Shown: positions 1-6,207 of the stretch, one piece after another
Position numbering within the stretch: position 1 is the stretch's first letter
Layout: every line of letters begins with the position of its first letter
Source: a virus
Length of the DNA: 22,491 bases
IMG/VR virus record: IMGVR_UViG_3300033551_000047
Span: 1-22,491 of that record
Reading direction: 5' to 3' (one strand)
Notes under the pieces: model-generated
Told to the model about the DNA's origin: nothing
What the model saw: the letters and a program-made list of their open reading frames with translations, nothing else
Databases searched by the model: none
Program-made: the position numbers and the translations under genes

Positions 1-1
1 G

Positions 2-229
2 GCAACGTTCCAGCTGTGTCCGCCGCATACGTGGGTGACCGCGCTGGACGAGATGGGGCAGCCCGCGCGGGACGCGGCCGGGAACACGTGGCAGCTCTGC
101 GGGGTGTGCGGGTTGAAGCAGCCGCCCCGCCCCTGCTGCTACCCGACCACGTGCGCAACGTGCCGCAGCGGCAGTCCGATCGGGGACTGCTGCCGGCCGC
201 TCGGGGATGTCTGCTCACTGCACCACTGA
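2..229 (+). CDS. 3' end of a Cys-rich protein, 5' end outside the window
   Basis: The frame is open from the window edge to a TGA at 227-229 and gives about 75 residues of C-terminal sequence. An internal ATG at 35 exists, but the frame continues upstream of it, so this is probably the tail of a longer gene. The visible part has about ten cysteines, including CGVC, a CC pair, CATC and a second CC pair, and ends in LHH. This resembles a small metal-binding domain, probably for zinc. I do not recognise a family. A hairpin/promoter cassette follows directly, so the gene ends a transcription unit. The cysteine pattern supports real coding, but the function is unknown and the start is not visible. 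Confidence 0.55.
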   Translation, partial: ATFQLCPPHTWVTALDEMGQPARDAAGNTWQLCGVCGLKQPPRPCCYPTTCATCRSGSPIGDCCRPLGDVCSLHH

Positions 230-242
230 TTCCAGTTCATTT

Positions 243-277
243 CAGGGGCAGGGTTGCTACTAGCAGCCCTGCCCCTG
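243..277 (+). terminator. Terminator hairpin with promoter -35 in its loop (cassette 1)
   Basis: An 11-bp perfect stem (CAGGGGCAGGG at 243-253 with its complement at 267-277) encloses a 13-base loop. There is no clear T-run after it, as is common for high-GC actinobacterial terminators. The loop starts with TTGCTA, which acts as the -35 of the next promoter. Confidence 0.6.
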
Positions 278-300
278 TAGTCTGTCTTCTGCAACCGCGA
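254..300 (+). promoter_or_regulatory. Promoter for the helicase gene, with GCAACCGCGA leader
   Basis: A TTGCTA -35 (254-259), an 18-base spacer and a TAGTCT -10 (278-283) are followed by the leader element GCAACCGCGA at 291-300. The same arrangement recurs at about ten other sites in the window, which is the main support. Confidence 0.6.
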
Positions 301-324
301 GACAACTACCGACAGGAAGTCGTG

Positions 325-2163
325 ATGACCTTCAACCTTCGTCCGTACCAGTCCGAGGCACTGGCCGCCGTTGAAGCGCAGTGGGCCGAGGGGATCAACC
401 GCCCCGTGATCGTCCTTCCCACCGGGGCCGGCAAGACGGTCTGTTTCAGCGGTCTGATCGCGGGCCACATCGAGCGGCTGCGGAAGCAGGGTCAGCGGGT
501 CCTGGTCCTCGCCCACCGCGAAGAGCTTCTGGAACAGGCCGAAGCGAAGATCAAGGCCATGGTTCCCGGCATCTGGACCGCGATTGTGAAGGGCAACCGG
601 GGTGCTCGCAAGCACCAGTTCGCGGACGTCGTGGTGGCCTCGGTGCAGACGCTCGCGCGCCCGAAGCGTCGCGCGGACGTGGACCGCATCGGTCTCGTCA
701 TCGTGGACGAGTGCCACCGCTACGCGTCCCGCACGTACCGGGAAGTGCTGGACCACTACGGGTGCATGGACGAGCGGGCCACCCCCACGGTCGGATTCAC
801 CGCGACGTTGACCCGCATGGACGGCGGACTGCCTGATGTCTGGCAGTCGGTGGCGTACTCGAAGAAGATTCATTGGATGATCAAGGAAGGCTTCCTGGTG
901 GCGCCGGTGGCCCGGTCCATCGACGTGCCGGGGCTGAACCTGGCGTCTACCCGAGTGACGGGCGGGGACCTGAACACCGGGGACCTGGCGGCAGCGCTGG
1001 ACGACAGCCACGCGTTCACCGCCATCGCCGAGACATGGTGCGCCGAGGCGAGCGAGCGGCAGACGATCGTGTTCATGCCGGACGTTGCCACGGCCGAGAA
1101 AATGGCCGAAGCCTTCAAAGCCGTGTGTGGCGCCACGGCCGAAGTCATCACGGGCGCAACCCCGAGCACCGAGCGGAAGGCCGCCTACGCCCGCTTCAAC
1201 AACTTCGAGACCCGCATTCTTGTCAGCTGCATGGTCCTGACGGAAGGCTTCGACGCGCCGGACACCAGCTGTGTCATCATCGGCCGCCCGACGCTGAACC
1301 CGGGCCTTTACATTCAGATGGTCGGGCGCGGGCTGCGGCTGGCCAGCGGTAAGACGGACTGTCTCGTCCTGGACATCGCGGGCGCCTCGCTGAAACACAA
1401 CTTGGCCGGCGTCAACGACTTGGAATCGGACTGCTCGGGCCGGTGTGACTGCAACTGCCTGTCATGTGGCTGCTCGGACCGGTGCAAGTGCGGCATCCGT
1501 CAGTGCGGGTGCAGGTGCGTCGAGCAGCACGAAGCACCGGGGAAGGCGTGCAACTGCGCCGGATCCGATCAGTGCGGGTGCGGCTGCCCCGGTGACCTGG
1601 ACGGTACCGGGCTGGACGCGTGCGCTTGCGGTATCAACCCTGACTGCGCCTGCCGTGGGGAAGGCCCGGTCCAGGCGGACAAGGAAGTGGCCGTTGAAGT
1701 CCTGAAAACCTTGGTCGATGTGGACATTCTCGGCACCGAGCTGGCCGCCTCGTCTCTCACGTGGCTGACCACGAAAGCAGGCATTCGCTTCCTGCCGGTG
1801 GGCCAGGACGTCAACCTGTTCTTGCTGCCGGACCCGAACGCGCCCGGCCAGTTCTTCCAGGGGAAGGTCAGCGGGTCCACGTCCAAGGCCCTGGTGTCCC
1901 GGCTGGACGAGGGGTCCACGGATCCTTCAGCGGCCCGTCAGGCGATGGAAGACTACGCCAGGTCCACCGGTTACACCTTCAACAACCGGAAGGCGTCCTG
2001 GCGCCGGACACCGGCGTCCGAGGCGCAGATCAGCCTGTTGAAGCGGATGTCCGAGCCGATCCCGGAAGGGCTGCGCAAGGGCGACGCCTCGGACATGCTG
2101 GCCGTGGCGAAGGTGTCGCGGATCCTGGACGGGCGCTTCGGGAAGTACGTGTCCGCCGCGTGA
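325..2163 (+). CDS. SF2 DEAD/DEAH-type helicase with a Cys-rich insert
   Basis: A 612-residue superfamily 2 helicase, probably acting in phage DNA replication, recombination or repair. Visible motifs are the Q-like LRPYQ near residue 6, motif I TGAGKT (33-38), the DECH box (128-131), motif III TAT within GFTATLTR, and motif VI QMVGRGLR. Immediately after the helicase core, residues 370-443 hold 20 cysteines in mostly CxC and CxxC spacing, with very little hydrophobic sequence. A separate C-terminal domain of about 165 residues follows. ATG 325 is chosen because AGGAAG sits just upstream and the promoter cassette ends there; the open frame extends back to 16 but would overlap the previous gene and the terminator. 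The helicase call is firm. The role of the Cys-rich part is unknown; metal or Fe-S binding is a guess from composition. Confidence 0.92.
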   Translation: MTFNLRPYQSEALAAVEAQWAEGINRPVIVLPTGAGKTVCFSGLIAGHIERLRKQGQRVLVLAHREELLEQAEAKIKAMVPGIWTAIVKGNRGARKHQFADVVVASVQTLARPKRRADVDRIGLVIVDECHRYASRTYREVLDHYGCMDERATPTVGFTATLTRMDGGLPDVWQSVAYSKKIHWMIKEGFLVAPVARSIDVPGLNLASTRVTGGDLNTGDLAAALDDSHAFTAIAETWCAEASERQTIVFMPDVATAEKMAEAFKAVCGATAEVITGATPSTERKAAYARFNNFETRILVSCMVLTEGFDAPDTSCVIIGRPTLNPGLYIQMVGRGLRLASGKTDCLVLDIAGASLKHNLAGVNDLESDCSGRCDCNCLSCGCSDRCKCGIRQCGCRCVEQHEAPGKACNCAGSDQCGCGCPGDLDGTGLDACACGINPDCACRGEGPVQADKEVAVEVLKTLVDVDILGTELAASSLTWLTTKAGIRFLPVGQDVNLFLLPDPNAPGQFFQGKVSGSTSKALVSRLDEGSTDPSAARQAMEDYARSTGYTFNNRKASWRRTPASEAQISLLKRMSEPIPEGLRKGDASDMLAVAKVSRILDGRFGKYVSAA

Positions 2164-2180
2164 GCCACCCCGCTACAGAG

Positions 2181-2211
2181 ACAGCCCCGTGTCAGGTAGA
2201 CACGGGGCTGT
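2181..2211 (+). terminator. Terminator hairpin after the helicase (cassette 2)
   Basis: A perfect 13-bp stem, ACAGCCCCGTGTC with its complement, and the 5-base loop AGGTA. It lies 17 bases after the helicase stop codon. Confidence 0.7.
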
Positions 2212-2250
2212 TGCGTGTGCCATCCTGGTGTTGCAACCAACCGCGAGAGA
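2197..2250 (+). promoter_or_regulatory. Putative promoter for the Cys/His mini-protein gene
   Basis: TAGACA (2197-2202), 18 bases, then CATCCT (2221-2226). The -35 starts in the hairpin loop and runs into the right arm. A GCAACC/ACCGCGAGAG leader follows. The -10 is weaker than in other cassettes, but the spacing fits. Confidence 0.45.
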
Positions 2251-2260
2251 GGACCACGTC

Positions 2261-2407
2261 ATGGCTGGTAAGAAGACGTACGAACAGGAACGCAAGGAAC
2301 TTCACAAGAAACGTCTCGAACGCCAGGGGTGCGTTCGGTGCGGCCAGGAAGACGGCCACAAGCCGGGGTGCCTGCCGAAGGGGTACACCTACCCGCCTGG
2401 TTGGTGA
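2261..2407 (+). CDS. 48-residue basic Cys/His mini-protein (putative zinc knuckle)
   Basis: The N-terminal half is a charged helix rich in Lys, Arg and Glu (about residues 3-22). It is followed by C24-x2-C27-x5-H33-x3-C37, a plausible zinc knuckle, and an aromatic/proline-rich tail ending in PPGW. The basic helix plus knuckle suggests nucleic-acid binding, but I recognise no family. ATG 2261 is chosen because GAGAGAGGA lies 7 bases upstream and the promoter cassette ends there; a longer reading from 2189 would run through the hairpin. The gene is bracketed by two nearly identical 84-bp cassettes and so forms its own transcription unit. Confidence 0.75.
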   Translation: MAGKKTYEQERKELHKKRLERQGCVRCGQEDGHKPGCLPKGYTYPPGW

Positions 2408-2424
2408 GCAGCACCGCTACAGAG

Positions 2425-2455
2425 ACAGCCCCGTGTCAGGTAGACACGGGGCTGT
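2425..2455 (+). terminator. Terminator hairpin (cassette 3)
   Basis: Same 13-bp perfect stem and AGGTA loop as at 2181-2211, placed 17 bases after the stop codon of the mini-protein gene. Confidence 0.7.
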
Positions 2456-2494
2456 TGCGTGTGCCATTCTGGTGTTGCAACCAACCGCGAGAGA
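2441..2494 (+). promoter_or_regulatory. Putative promoter for the RapZ-like operon
   Basis: TAGACA (2441-2446), 18 bases, CATTCT (2465-2470), then the GCAACC/ACCGCGAGAG leader. The single change from cassette 2 lies in the -10 and makes it slightly more T-rich. Confidence 0.45.
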
Positions 2495-2503
2495 GGAACC
2501 ACT

Positions 2504-2890
2504 ATGAACGTCAACGTCATTAGCTTCGGGTACCTGCACGGGGCCCCGCCGGCCGCGCATATCGTGCTGGACCTGCGGCACCACTTCCGTGACCCGCACG
2601 TCAGCCCCGAGCTGCGGCACATGAACGCGCACGACCGGCCGGTTCTCGTGGCCGTTCTTCAGACCCCGGGTATCAAGCAGCTGATGATGGCTGTACAGGC
2701 TTCCGTGGGTGCCTTCCTGCTCGGGCCCACGAACGGCACGGTCACAGTGGCCGTGGGCTGCACCGGTGGCCGCCACCGCGCGGCGGTTTTCGCGGAAGTA
2801 CTGGCGGCGGAACTCGGGGGCGTTCCGGTGACGCACCGGGACCTGTCGAAGCCGGTCGTCAACCGCGACAAGAACGGGGCCCGGTCGTGA
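2504..2890 (+). CDS. RapZ C-terminal-domain protein
   Basis: The 128 residues match the C-terminal domain of the RNase adaptor RapZ/YvcJ family from end to end. ISFGYLHG is at the start, LDLRHHFRDPH and PELR follow, the hallmark GCTGGRHR is at 85-92, and HRDL is at 111-114. In Escherichia coli, RapZ binds small RNAs and presents them to RNase E, and its C-terminal domain carries RNA and glucosamine-6-phosphate binding. The N-terminal P-loop domain of the full protein (about 284 residues) is absent, so this is a stand-alone C-domain. The start has GAGAGAGGAA just upstream. The stop overlaps the start of the next gene (GTGA), so the two are probably translationally coupled. The family call is strong; the role in a phage, perhaps binding or redirecting host RNA decay, is inference. 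Confidence 0.9.
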   Translation: MNVNVISFGYLHGAPPAAHIVLDLRHHFRDPHVSPELRHMNAHDRPVLVAVLQTPGIKQLMMAVQASVGAFLLGPTNGTVTVAVGCTGGRHRAAVFAEVLAAELGGVPVTHRDLSKPVVNRDKNGARS

Positions 2891-3309
2891 GCACCGCAGG
2901 GAACGCAGCCGCTGCCTACGCCGCGCTGCGCACCGCCGCACACGTCGCAGATCACTGGTTCCAGACCAGCCACCAGGCCGCGCACAAGGCGGACGAGGGT
3001 GCGGCCGGGCACCGGGTCATGGCGGGCCACATCGCCTCGTACGCGGGCGCTCAGGCGGTCGCACTGGTGGTGGCCAACGGCCTGCTGGGCATGAAGCTGA
3101 AGCCGGGGCGGATCGCGGCGGCCGTGGCCGTCAGCGCCGCAACGCACTGGTTCATCGACCGCCGGTGGCCAGTGCGGAAGCTGGCCGAGGCGATGGGACA
3201 CCAAGGGTTTCACGGCCTCGGCGGTCCGCTCGGCGGTGCGTACATCCTGGACCAGTCCGCGCATCACCTGATGGAAGCCGTGGCCGCAGTAGTGGCCGCG
3301 CGCCGCTGA
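2887..3309 (+). CDS. DUF3307-like His-rich membrane-associated protein
   Basis: A 140-residue protein with a His/Asp-rich N-terminus (AHVADHWFQTSHQAAHKAD, 18-36), then AGHIASY, a hydrophobic stretch around residues 52-66, another at 75-88 leading into THWFIDRRW, and a C-terminal LDQSAHHL. The order of conserved His and Asp residues among hydrophobic segments resembles DUF3307 proteins, whose function is not established. The GTG start at 2887 overlaps the upstream stop codon, which indicates co-expression with the RapZ-like gene. Metal binding at the membrane is plausible from the His/Asp pattern but is only inferred. Confidence 0.75.
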   Translation: MSTAGNAAAAYAALRTAAHVADHWFQTSHQAAHKADEGAAGHRVMAGHIASYAGAQAVALVVANGLLGMKLKPGRIAAAVAVSAATHWFIDRRWPVRKLAEAMGHQGFHGLGGPLGGAYILDQSAHHLMEAVAAVVAARR

Positions 3310-3327
3310 CCGAGAGAGGATCGGATC

Positions 3328-3582
3328 ATGGCGATCAACGGGCTGGACGGGCTGGACGGACTGGACTGCTTCGGTGAACCTGAGCAGCCGGCACAGCTGC
3401 CGGCGTTCTACCCCGAGGTGGGCTGCAACGGTATCTGTCTCACCCCTGCGGACATCGGTTTGCCCGAGTATGGCGGCATCGCCTACGCGCACCCCGACTG
3501 CCCCGAGCACGGGGACCCGCTGGGCAACGAGGCGGACCCGACGTACGCGGACGCGCCCTTCGATGATCCGTTGGACACCTGA
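3328..3582 (+). CDS. Highly acidic small protein without Lys or Arg
   Basis: The 84 residues contain 11 Asp and 6 Glu but no Lys or Arg. The N-terminus repeats GLD three times. Cysteines and histidines are spaced as C33-x3-C37 and later H-x2-C-x2-H, which could bind a metal. GAGAGGA lies 9 bases before ATG 3328 and the gene follows the DUF3307-like gene by 18 bases, so it probably ends the same operon. The extreme negative charge recalls phage DNA-mimic and host-takeover proteins, but I see no motif of a named family. Function unknown. Confidence 0.75.
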   Translation: MAINGLDGLDGLDCFGEPEQPAQLPAFYPEVGCNGICLTPADIGLPEYGGIAYAHPDCPEHGDPLGNEADPTYADAPFDDPLDT

Positions 3583-3600
3583 CCAGCCACGACGACACAC

Positions 3601-3633
3601 GGACCCCGGATGCGTAAGTTGCATCCGGGGTCC
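3601..3633 (+). terminator. Terminator hairpin with embedded -35 (cassette 4)
   Basis: A perfect 13-bp stem, GGACCCCGGATGC with its complement, and a 7-base loop. The TTGCAT -35 of the next promoter spans the loop/right-arm junction. Confidence 0.7.
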
Positions 3634-3665
3634 AGCTGTGCTTAAATGGCAACACTTACCAACAA
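3619..3665 (+). promoter_or_regulatory. Promoter for the twin-HTH gene
   Basis: TTGCAT (3619-3624), 18-base spacer, TAAATG -10 (3643-3648), followed by GGCAACA and an ACAACGAGAGA leader. Confidence 0.6.
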
Positions 3666-3686
3666 CGAGAGACAGGGACAGGGATC

Positions 3687-4229
3687 ATGAATGCCACAAC
3701 CGCATCTGACCTGCGGGACAGGACCACGGCCGCCGCCGCGCTGCTGCGTGTCCGCAACGACCTGAACAGCGCCGTGGACAACCTCTGCAACCGCACGGAC
3801 GGTCTGCGGGACCAGGTGGTCAACATCCGCCCGAAGGGCCTGCTGACCGTGGACGAGATGGCCGCCGCGATCGGCCGGGACCGGAACTACGTGGACAGCA
3901 TCTGGTCCGCGCACGGTGAGACCACCAAGGGCAAGCAGACGCGCGTGCCGGTGGCCGAGAACACGGACGCCAAGGCGGCCCGTACCGCGTACGAACTGCT
4001 GGCCGGCTCGGCGAACGACCTGAAGCGCGCGGCGGCTGCCGTCACCAAGGCTCGTTCCGAGCGTGACCGCGTGGTGGCCGAGGTCTATCGGTCCAAGCTG
4101 ATCGGTCCTTCGGACATCGCTAAGGCGGTGGAAGTGGACCGCAACCACGTACTGCGGATCGCGCGGAAGGCCGGCGTCAAGCCGGTTCACAGGACCAGCA
4201 GCAAGAACCAGTACACCAGCGGCAACTGA
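3687..4229 (+). CDS. Twin helix-turn-helix DNA-binding protein
   Basis: The 180-residue protein has two similar HTH segments. The first (about 52-73) reads LLTVDEMAAAIGRDRNYVDSI. The second (about 138-159) reads LIGPSDIAKAVEVDRNHVLRI. Both share the pattern L-x3-D-x2-A-x-A-x4-DRN-x-V-x2-I, so they look like an internal duplication. A long charged helical region with SERDR and NDLKRAA lies between them. No catalytic domain is visible. A phage regulator with two DNA-reading heads is the best reading; its sites are not shown by the sequence. The start follows a GACAGGGA ribosome binding site. The gene begins a small operon with the next two genes. Confidence 0.8.
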   Translation: MNATTASDLRDRTTAAAALLRVRNDLNSAVDNLCNRTDGLRDQVVNIRPKGLLTVDEMAAAIGRDRNYVDSIWSAHGETTKGKQTRVPVAENTDAKAARTAYELLAGSANDLKRAAAAVTKARSERDRVVAEVYRSKLIGPSDIAKAVEVDRNHVLRIARKAGVKPVHRTSSKNQYTSGN

Positions 4230-4254
4230 GACCATCAGGGGACGGGAAGCAGTG

Positions 4255-4698
4255 ATGATGGACAGCATCGGGCCCGTGGACGACACGGCACACTGGGCAA
4301 ACATCGCGGCCGAGGAACTGGCCCGCGCGCTGGACCTGACGGGCATCGGCTTCATGGGGACCGCAGGGGATGAGGACGGTGACGTGTCCGTGGCCTTCAA
4401 CAGCCTGGCGGACGCCGAAGCGCTGATGACCCTTGCGGTTCCGCAGTCGGCTGCCATCGGCGGTCTGTACGACCGGGCCACGTCGTCGTGCCTTACCATG
4501 GCGTCCTTTGCCGAGGCAGTCGAACCACCTTCGGACGAGCAGATCGAACACGCGATCGTCACCGGCTGGACGTGGACGATCCACCCGAACATGCGCGGGC
4601 GCCGCATGGGCTGGCACGTGAGCGTAGACATTCCGGCTGCGGACGCGAACCAGGTGACGGCCAACCTGAACGCGCTGCGGCTCGGGGGTGCGGTATGA
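4255..4698 (+). CDS. Hypothetical protein
   Basis: About 147 residues, mildly acidic, with a GDEDGDVSV strand, a helix SLADAEALMTLAV and a C-terminal strand/helix WHVSVDIPAADANQVTANLNAL. I recognise no family. Three in-frame starts are adjacent (GTG 4252, ATG 4255, ATG 4258); GGGAAG ending near 4249 fits 4255 or 4258. The stop overlaps the ATG of the resolvase gene (ATGA), suggesting translational coupling with a DNA-processing gene. Confidence 0.7.
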   Translation: MMDSIGPVDDTAHWANIAAEELARALDLTGIGFMGTAGDEDGDVSVAFNSLADAEALMTLAVPQSAAIGGLYDRATSSCLTMASFAEAVEPPSDEQIEHAIVTGWTWTIHPNMRGRRMGWHVSVDIPAADANQVTANLNALRLGGAV

Positions 4699-5294
4699 GG
4701 ACGTACCGTGTCGTTGGCCTGGACCTGTCCTTGACGTCCTCGGGCATGTCTGACGGCCGCCAGCACCTGGTCACGCAGACGCCCCCGGACAACCGTTTGG
4801 AAGCACGTCTGGACCGCATCGTTGGCCGGACCCGGCTGTTCGTCGGCGGCACGGCCGAGTGGCCGCAGGAAGCTGACCTGGCTGTGATCGAAGCGGGCGC
4901 GTTCTCGCGCGGGGCGCAGTCCGCCGCTGCCGAGCACCTGGCCGGGCTGCGCCTGATGGTCCGGCACCTCATGTATCAGCTCGGTATCCCCTTCGCCATG
5001 GTCACCCCCACGTCGCTGAAGCTGTACACGGCCGGCCACGGGAAGGCGTCGAAGGCGCAGATGGTCCGTGCGGTGGCCGCGCGCCACCAGGTGGACCTGT
5101 CCCACGTCCTGGTGAAGGACGGCCGCTACGACATGGCGGACGCGTTCGCGCTGGCCGCCATGGGCTACGCGTGGGCGAACCGGCCGCTGGTCACTGTGGG
5201 TCCGCCACCGCCTCGTCAGTCGATTCTGGCGGTGCCGTGGCCGGCCGCGCATCACCCGGATGTGGCGGCCGTTCCCGCACAGACCACCGTCTGA
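4695..5294 (+). CDS. RuvC-like Holliday junction resolvase
   Basis: The 199-residue protein has the RNase H-like fold signature of RuvC: GLDLSLTSSGM at 8-18 with D10, the second acidic residue E66 in LAVIEAG, a KAS-K-x-QM segment near 118-123, and the paired C-terminal acids D146 and D149 in YDMADAFALA. These match the four catalytic acids of RuvC in order and spacing. Such enzymes cut branched DNA and resolve phage replication or recombination intermediates before packaging. The C-terminus is a proline-rich extension of about 35 residues. The start overlaps the upstream stop codon. Confidence in the family is high; exact substrate preference cannot be read. Confidence 0.88.
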   Translation: MRTYRVVGLDLSLTSSGMSDGRQHLVTQTPPDNRLEARLDRIVGRTRLFVGGTAEWPQEADLAVIEAGAFSRGAQSAAAEHLAGLRLMVRHLMYQLGIPFAMVTPTSLKLYTAGHGKASKAQMVRAVAARHQVDLSHVLVKDGRYDMADAFALAAMGYAWANRPLVTVGPPPPRQSILAVPWPAAHHPDVAAVPAQTTV

Positions 5295-5300
5295 GACACA

Positions 5301-5340
5301 TACCCGCTTCGGGGTTGCATCACTGACCCCGAAGCGGGTA
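5301..5340 (+). terminator. Terminator hairpin with embedded -35 (cassette 5)
   Basis: A perfect 15-bp stem, TACCCGCTTCGGGGT with its complement, and the 10-base loop TGCATCACTG. Confidence 0.75.
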
Positions 5341-5362
5341 TCGTCATGTTCAGCAACCGACC
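5315..5362 (+). promoter_or_regulatory. Promoter for the Nudix gene
   Basis: TTGCAT (5315-5320) at the top of the stem and loop, 18-base spacer made of the right arm, TATCGT -10 (5339-5344), then GCAACCGACC leader at 5353-5362. Confidence 0.65.
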
Positions 5363-5376
5363 GAAAGGAATGAACG

Positions 5377-5820
5377 ATGGACGACAAGACCGAAAACGTA
5401 CAGCTCACCGCTGACGTGGTGGTCACTTCGCTGTCCGGCTTTGTCGCGCTGGTGAAGCGCGGGTGGCCGCCCTTCGAGGGCATGTGGGCGCTGCCCGGTG
5501 GCTACGTTGACCCCGGTGAGCGGATCCGCGACGCTGCCGCGCGTGAGCTGGCCGAAGAGGCGGGCATCACCGTCCGGCCGGACCAGCTGGCCCGCGTGGA
5601 CATCTTCGACGCGCCGGACCGTGACCCGCGCGGCAGGTTCGTGACCGTGGCGTATCACTTGGAAGTTGTGTCCGGAACGGGCATCGAAGCCGGTGACGAC
5701 GCGGTGGACGTGGCGTGGTGGCCGCTGAACGCACTGCCCCCGCTCGCTTTCGACCACGCTGAGATCATCGAGACCGTGAAGGCCAGCTACCCGGCGGCAC
5801 CGGCGCAGGAAGAGGTCTGA
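5377..5820 (+). CDS. Nudix hydrolase
   Basis: The 147-residue protein contains a perfect Nudix box from G42 to I64 (G-x5-E-x7-REL-x-EE-x-GI), which binds the metal and hydrolyses nucleoside diphosphates linked to another group. Downstream, [10 protein letters not shown] with VTVAYH resembles the ADP-ribose pyrophosphatase/NrtR-type branch. That suggests ADP-ribose or a related NAD-derived compound as substrate, but this is not proven by the sequence. In a phage this could clean nucleotide pools or alter NAD metabolism. ATG 5377 has GAAAGGA 8 bases upstream; another ATG at 5370 is out of frame. It shares a promoter with the next gene, 2 bases downstream. Confidence 0.9.
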   Translation: MDDKTENVQLTADVVVTSLSGFVALVKRGWPPFEGMWALPGGYVDPGERIRDAAARELAEEAGITVRPDQLARVDIFDAPDRDPRGRFVTVAYHLEVVSGTGIEAGDDAVDVAWWPLNALPPLAFDHAEIIETVKASYPAAPAQEEV

Positions 5821-5822
5821 CC

Positions 5823-6086
5823 GTGATGTTCCGTGAGACTCACCGTACGACCTGGTTCGTGACGTACATCCTGGTGTGGCTGTTGACCATGGCTGCGCTC
5901 ATCCTGGACGCACCCTACTGGGTGTCAGCACTGCTGGGCGCCGCACTGCTGGCCGGCTCGCTCACCACGACACCCGCACCGCGCAACACTGCAACGAAGG
6001 TGTCGAGCGCCTGCGGCTGCGACCGTTGCGACCGGATGCGGGCCCGCCACACGAGGCGTCGCACCGACGCAACGGACGCGGGCTGA
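5823..6086 (+). CDS. Small membrane protein with C-terminal CxCxxC motif
   Basis: The 87 residues start with a short charged segment, followed by two hydrophobic helices (about 12-28 and 31-47). A soluble, strongly basic tail carries C64-x-C66-x2-C69 and a later His, which could bind a metal. I know no family. GGAAGAGG at the end of the Nudix gene serves as ribosome binding site. GTG 5823 and ATG 5826 are both possible starts. It forms an operon with the Nudix gene. Confidence 0.7.
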   Translation: MMFRETHRTTWFVTYILVWLLTMAALILDAPYWVSALLGAALLAGSLTTTPAPRNTATKVSSACGCDRCDRMRARHTRRRTDATDAG

Positions 6087-6107
6087 CCTGCCGTTTCACG
6101 TGTTGCG

Positions 6108-6139
6108 CACCCCCGAAGCAATTCGTTGCTTCGGGGGTG
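6108..6139 (+). terminator. Terminator hairpin with TTCG loop (cassette 6)
   Basis: A perfect 14-bp stem, CACCCCCGAAGCAA with its complement, closed by a TTCG tetraloop. Here the promoter starts just after the stem, not in the loop. Confidence 0.75.
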
Positions 6140-6190
6140 TTGCATGTGAGGGGCAAGCCGTGTATCGTCTTCCTTGTAAGCAACCGCGAC
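6140..6190 (+). promoter_or_regulatory. Promoter for the 322-residue hypothetical gene
   Basis: TTGCAT (6140-6145), 17-base spacer, TATCGT (6163-6168), then TTGTAAGCAACCGC leader. The segment from the -10 to this leader is almost identical to that at 8039-8063. Confidence 0.65.
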
Positions 6191-6207
6191 GAAGAAAGCA
6201 GGACATC

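Larger units (their letters stand above)
2170..2253 (+). repeat. 84-bp direct repeat, copy 1 (terminator/promoter cassette)
   Basis: This segment is repeated at 2414-2497 with one substitution (C at 2224, T at 2468). It contains a complete hairpin, promoter-like elements and a leader, and the two copies flank a single small gene. Confidence 0.9.
2414..2497 (+). repeat. 84-bp direct repeat, copy 2 (terminator/promoter cassette)
   Basis: Second copy of the cassette at 2170-2253, offset by 244 bases, with one mismatch. The near-identity implies recent duplication or active homogenisation. Confidence 0.9.

Noticed and set aside
16-324. Upstream extension of the helicase reading frame
   Set aside because: It would overlap the Cys-rich partial gene, run through the hairpin at 243-277 and ignore the ribosome binding site before ATG 325.
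139-1398. 419-codon minus-strand open frame
   Set aside because: It is antisense to the helicase, Arg/His/Asp-rich as expected for a high-GC shadow frame, and matches no family.
2170-2497. CRISPR-like repeat
   Set aside because: Only two long copies flank a coding gene, and each copy is a terminator/promoter, not a short repeat with spacers.
3642-5483. 613-codon minus-strand open frame
   Set aside because: It spans several well-supported plus-strand genes and the terminator at 5301-5340. Its composition is typical of an antisense shadow.
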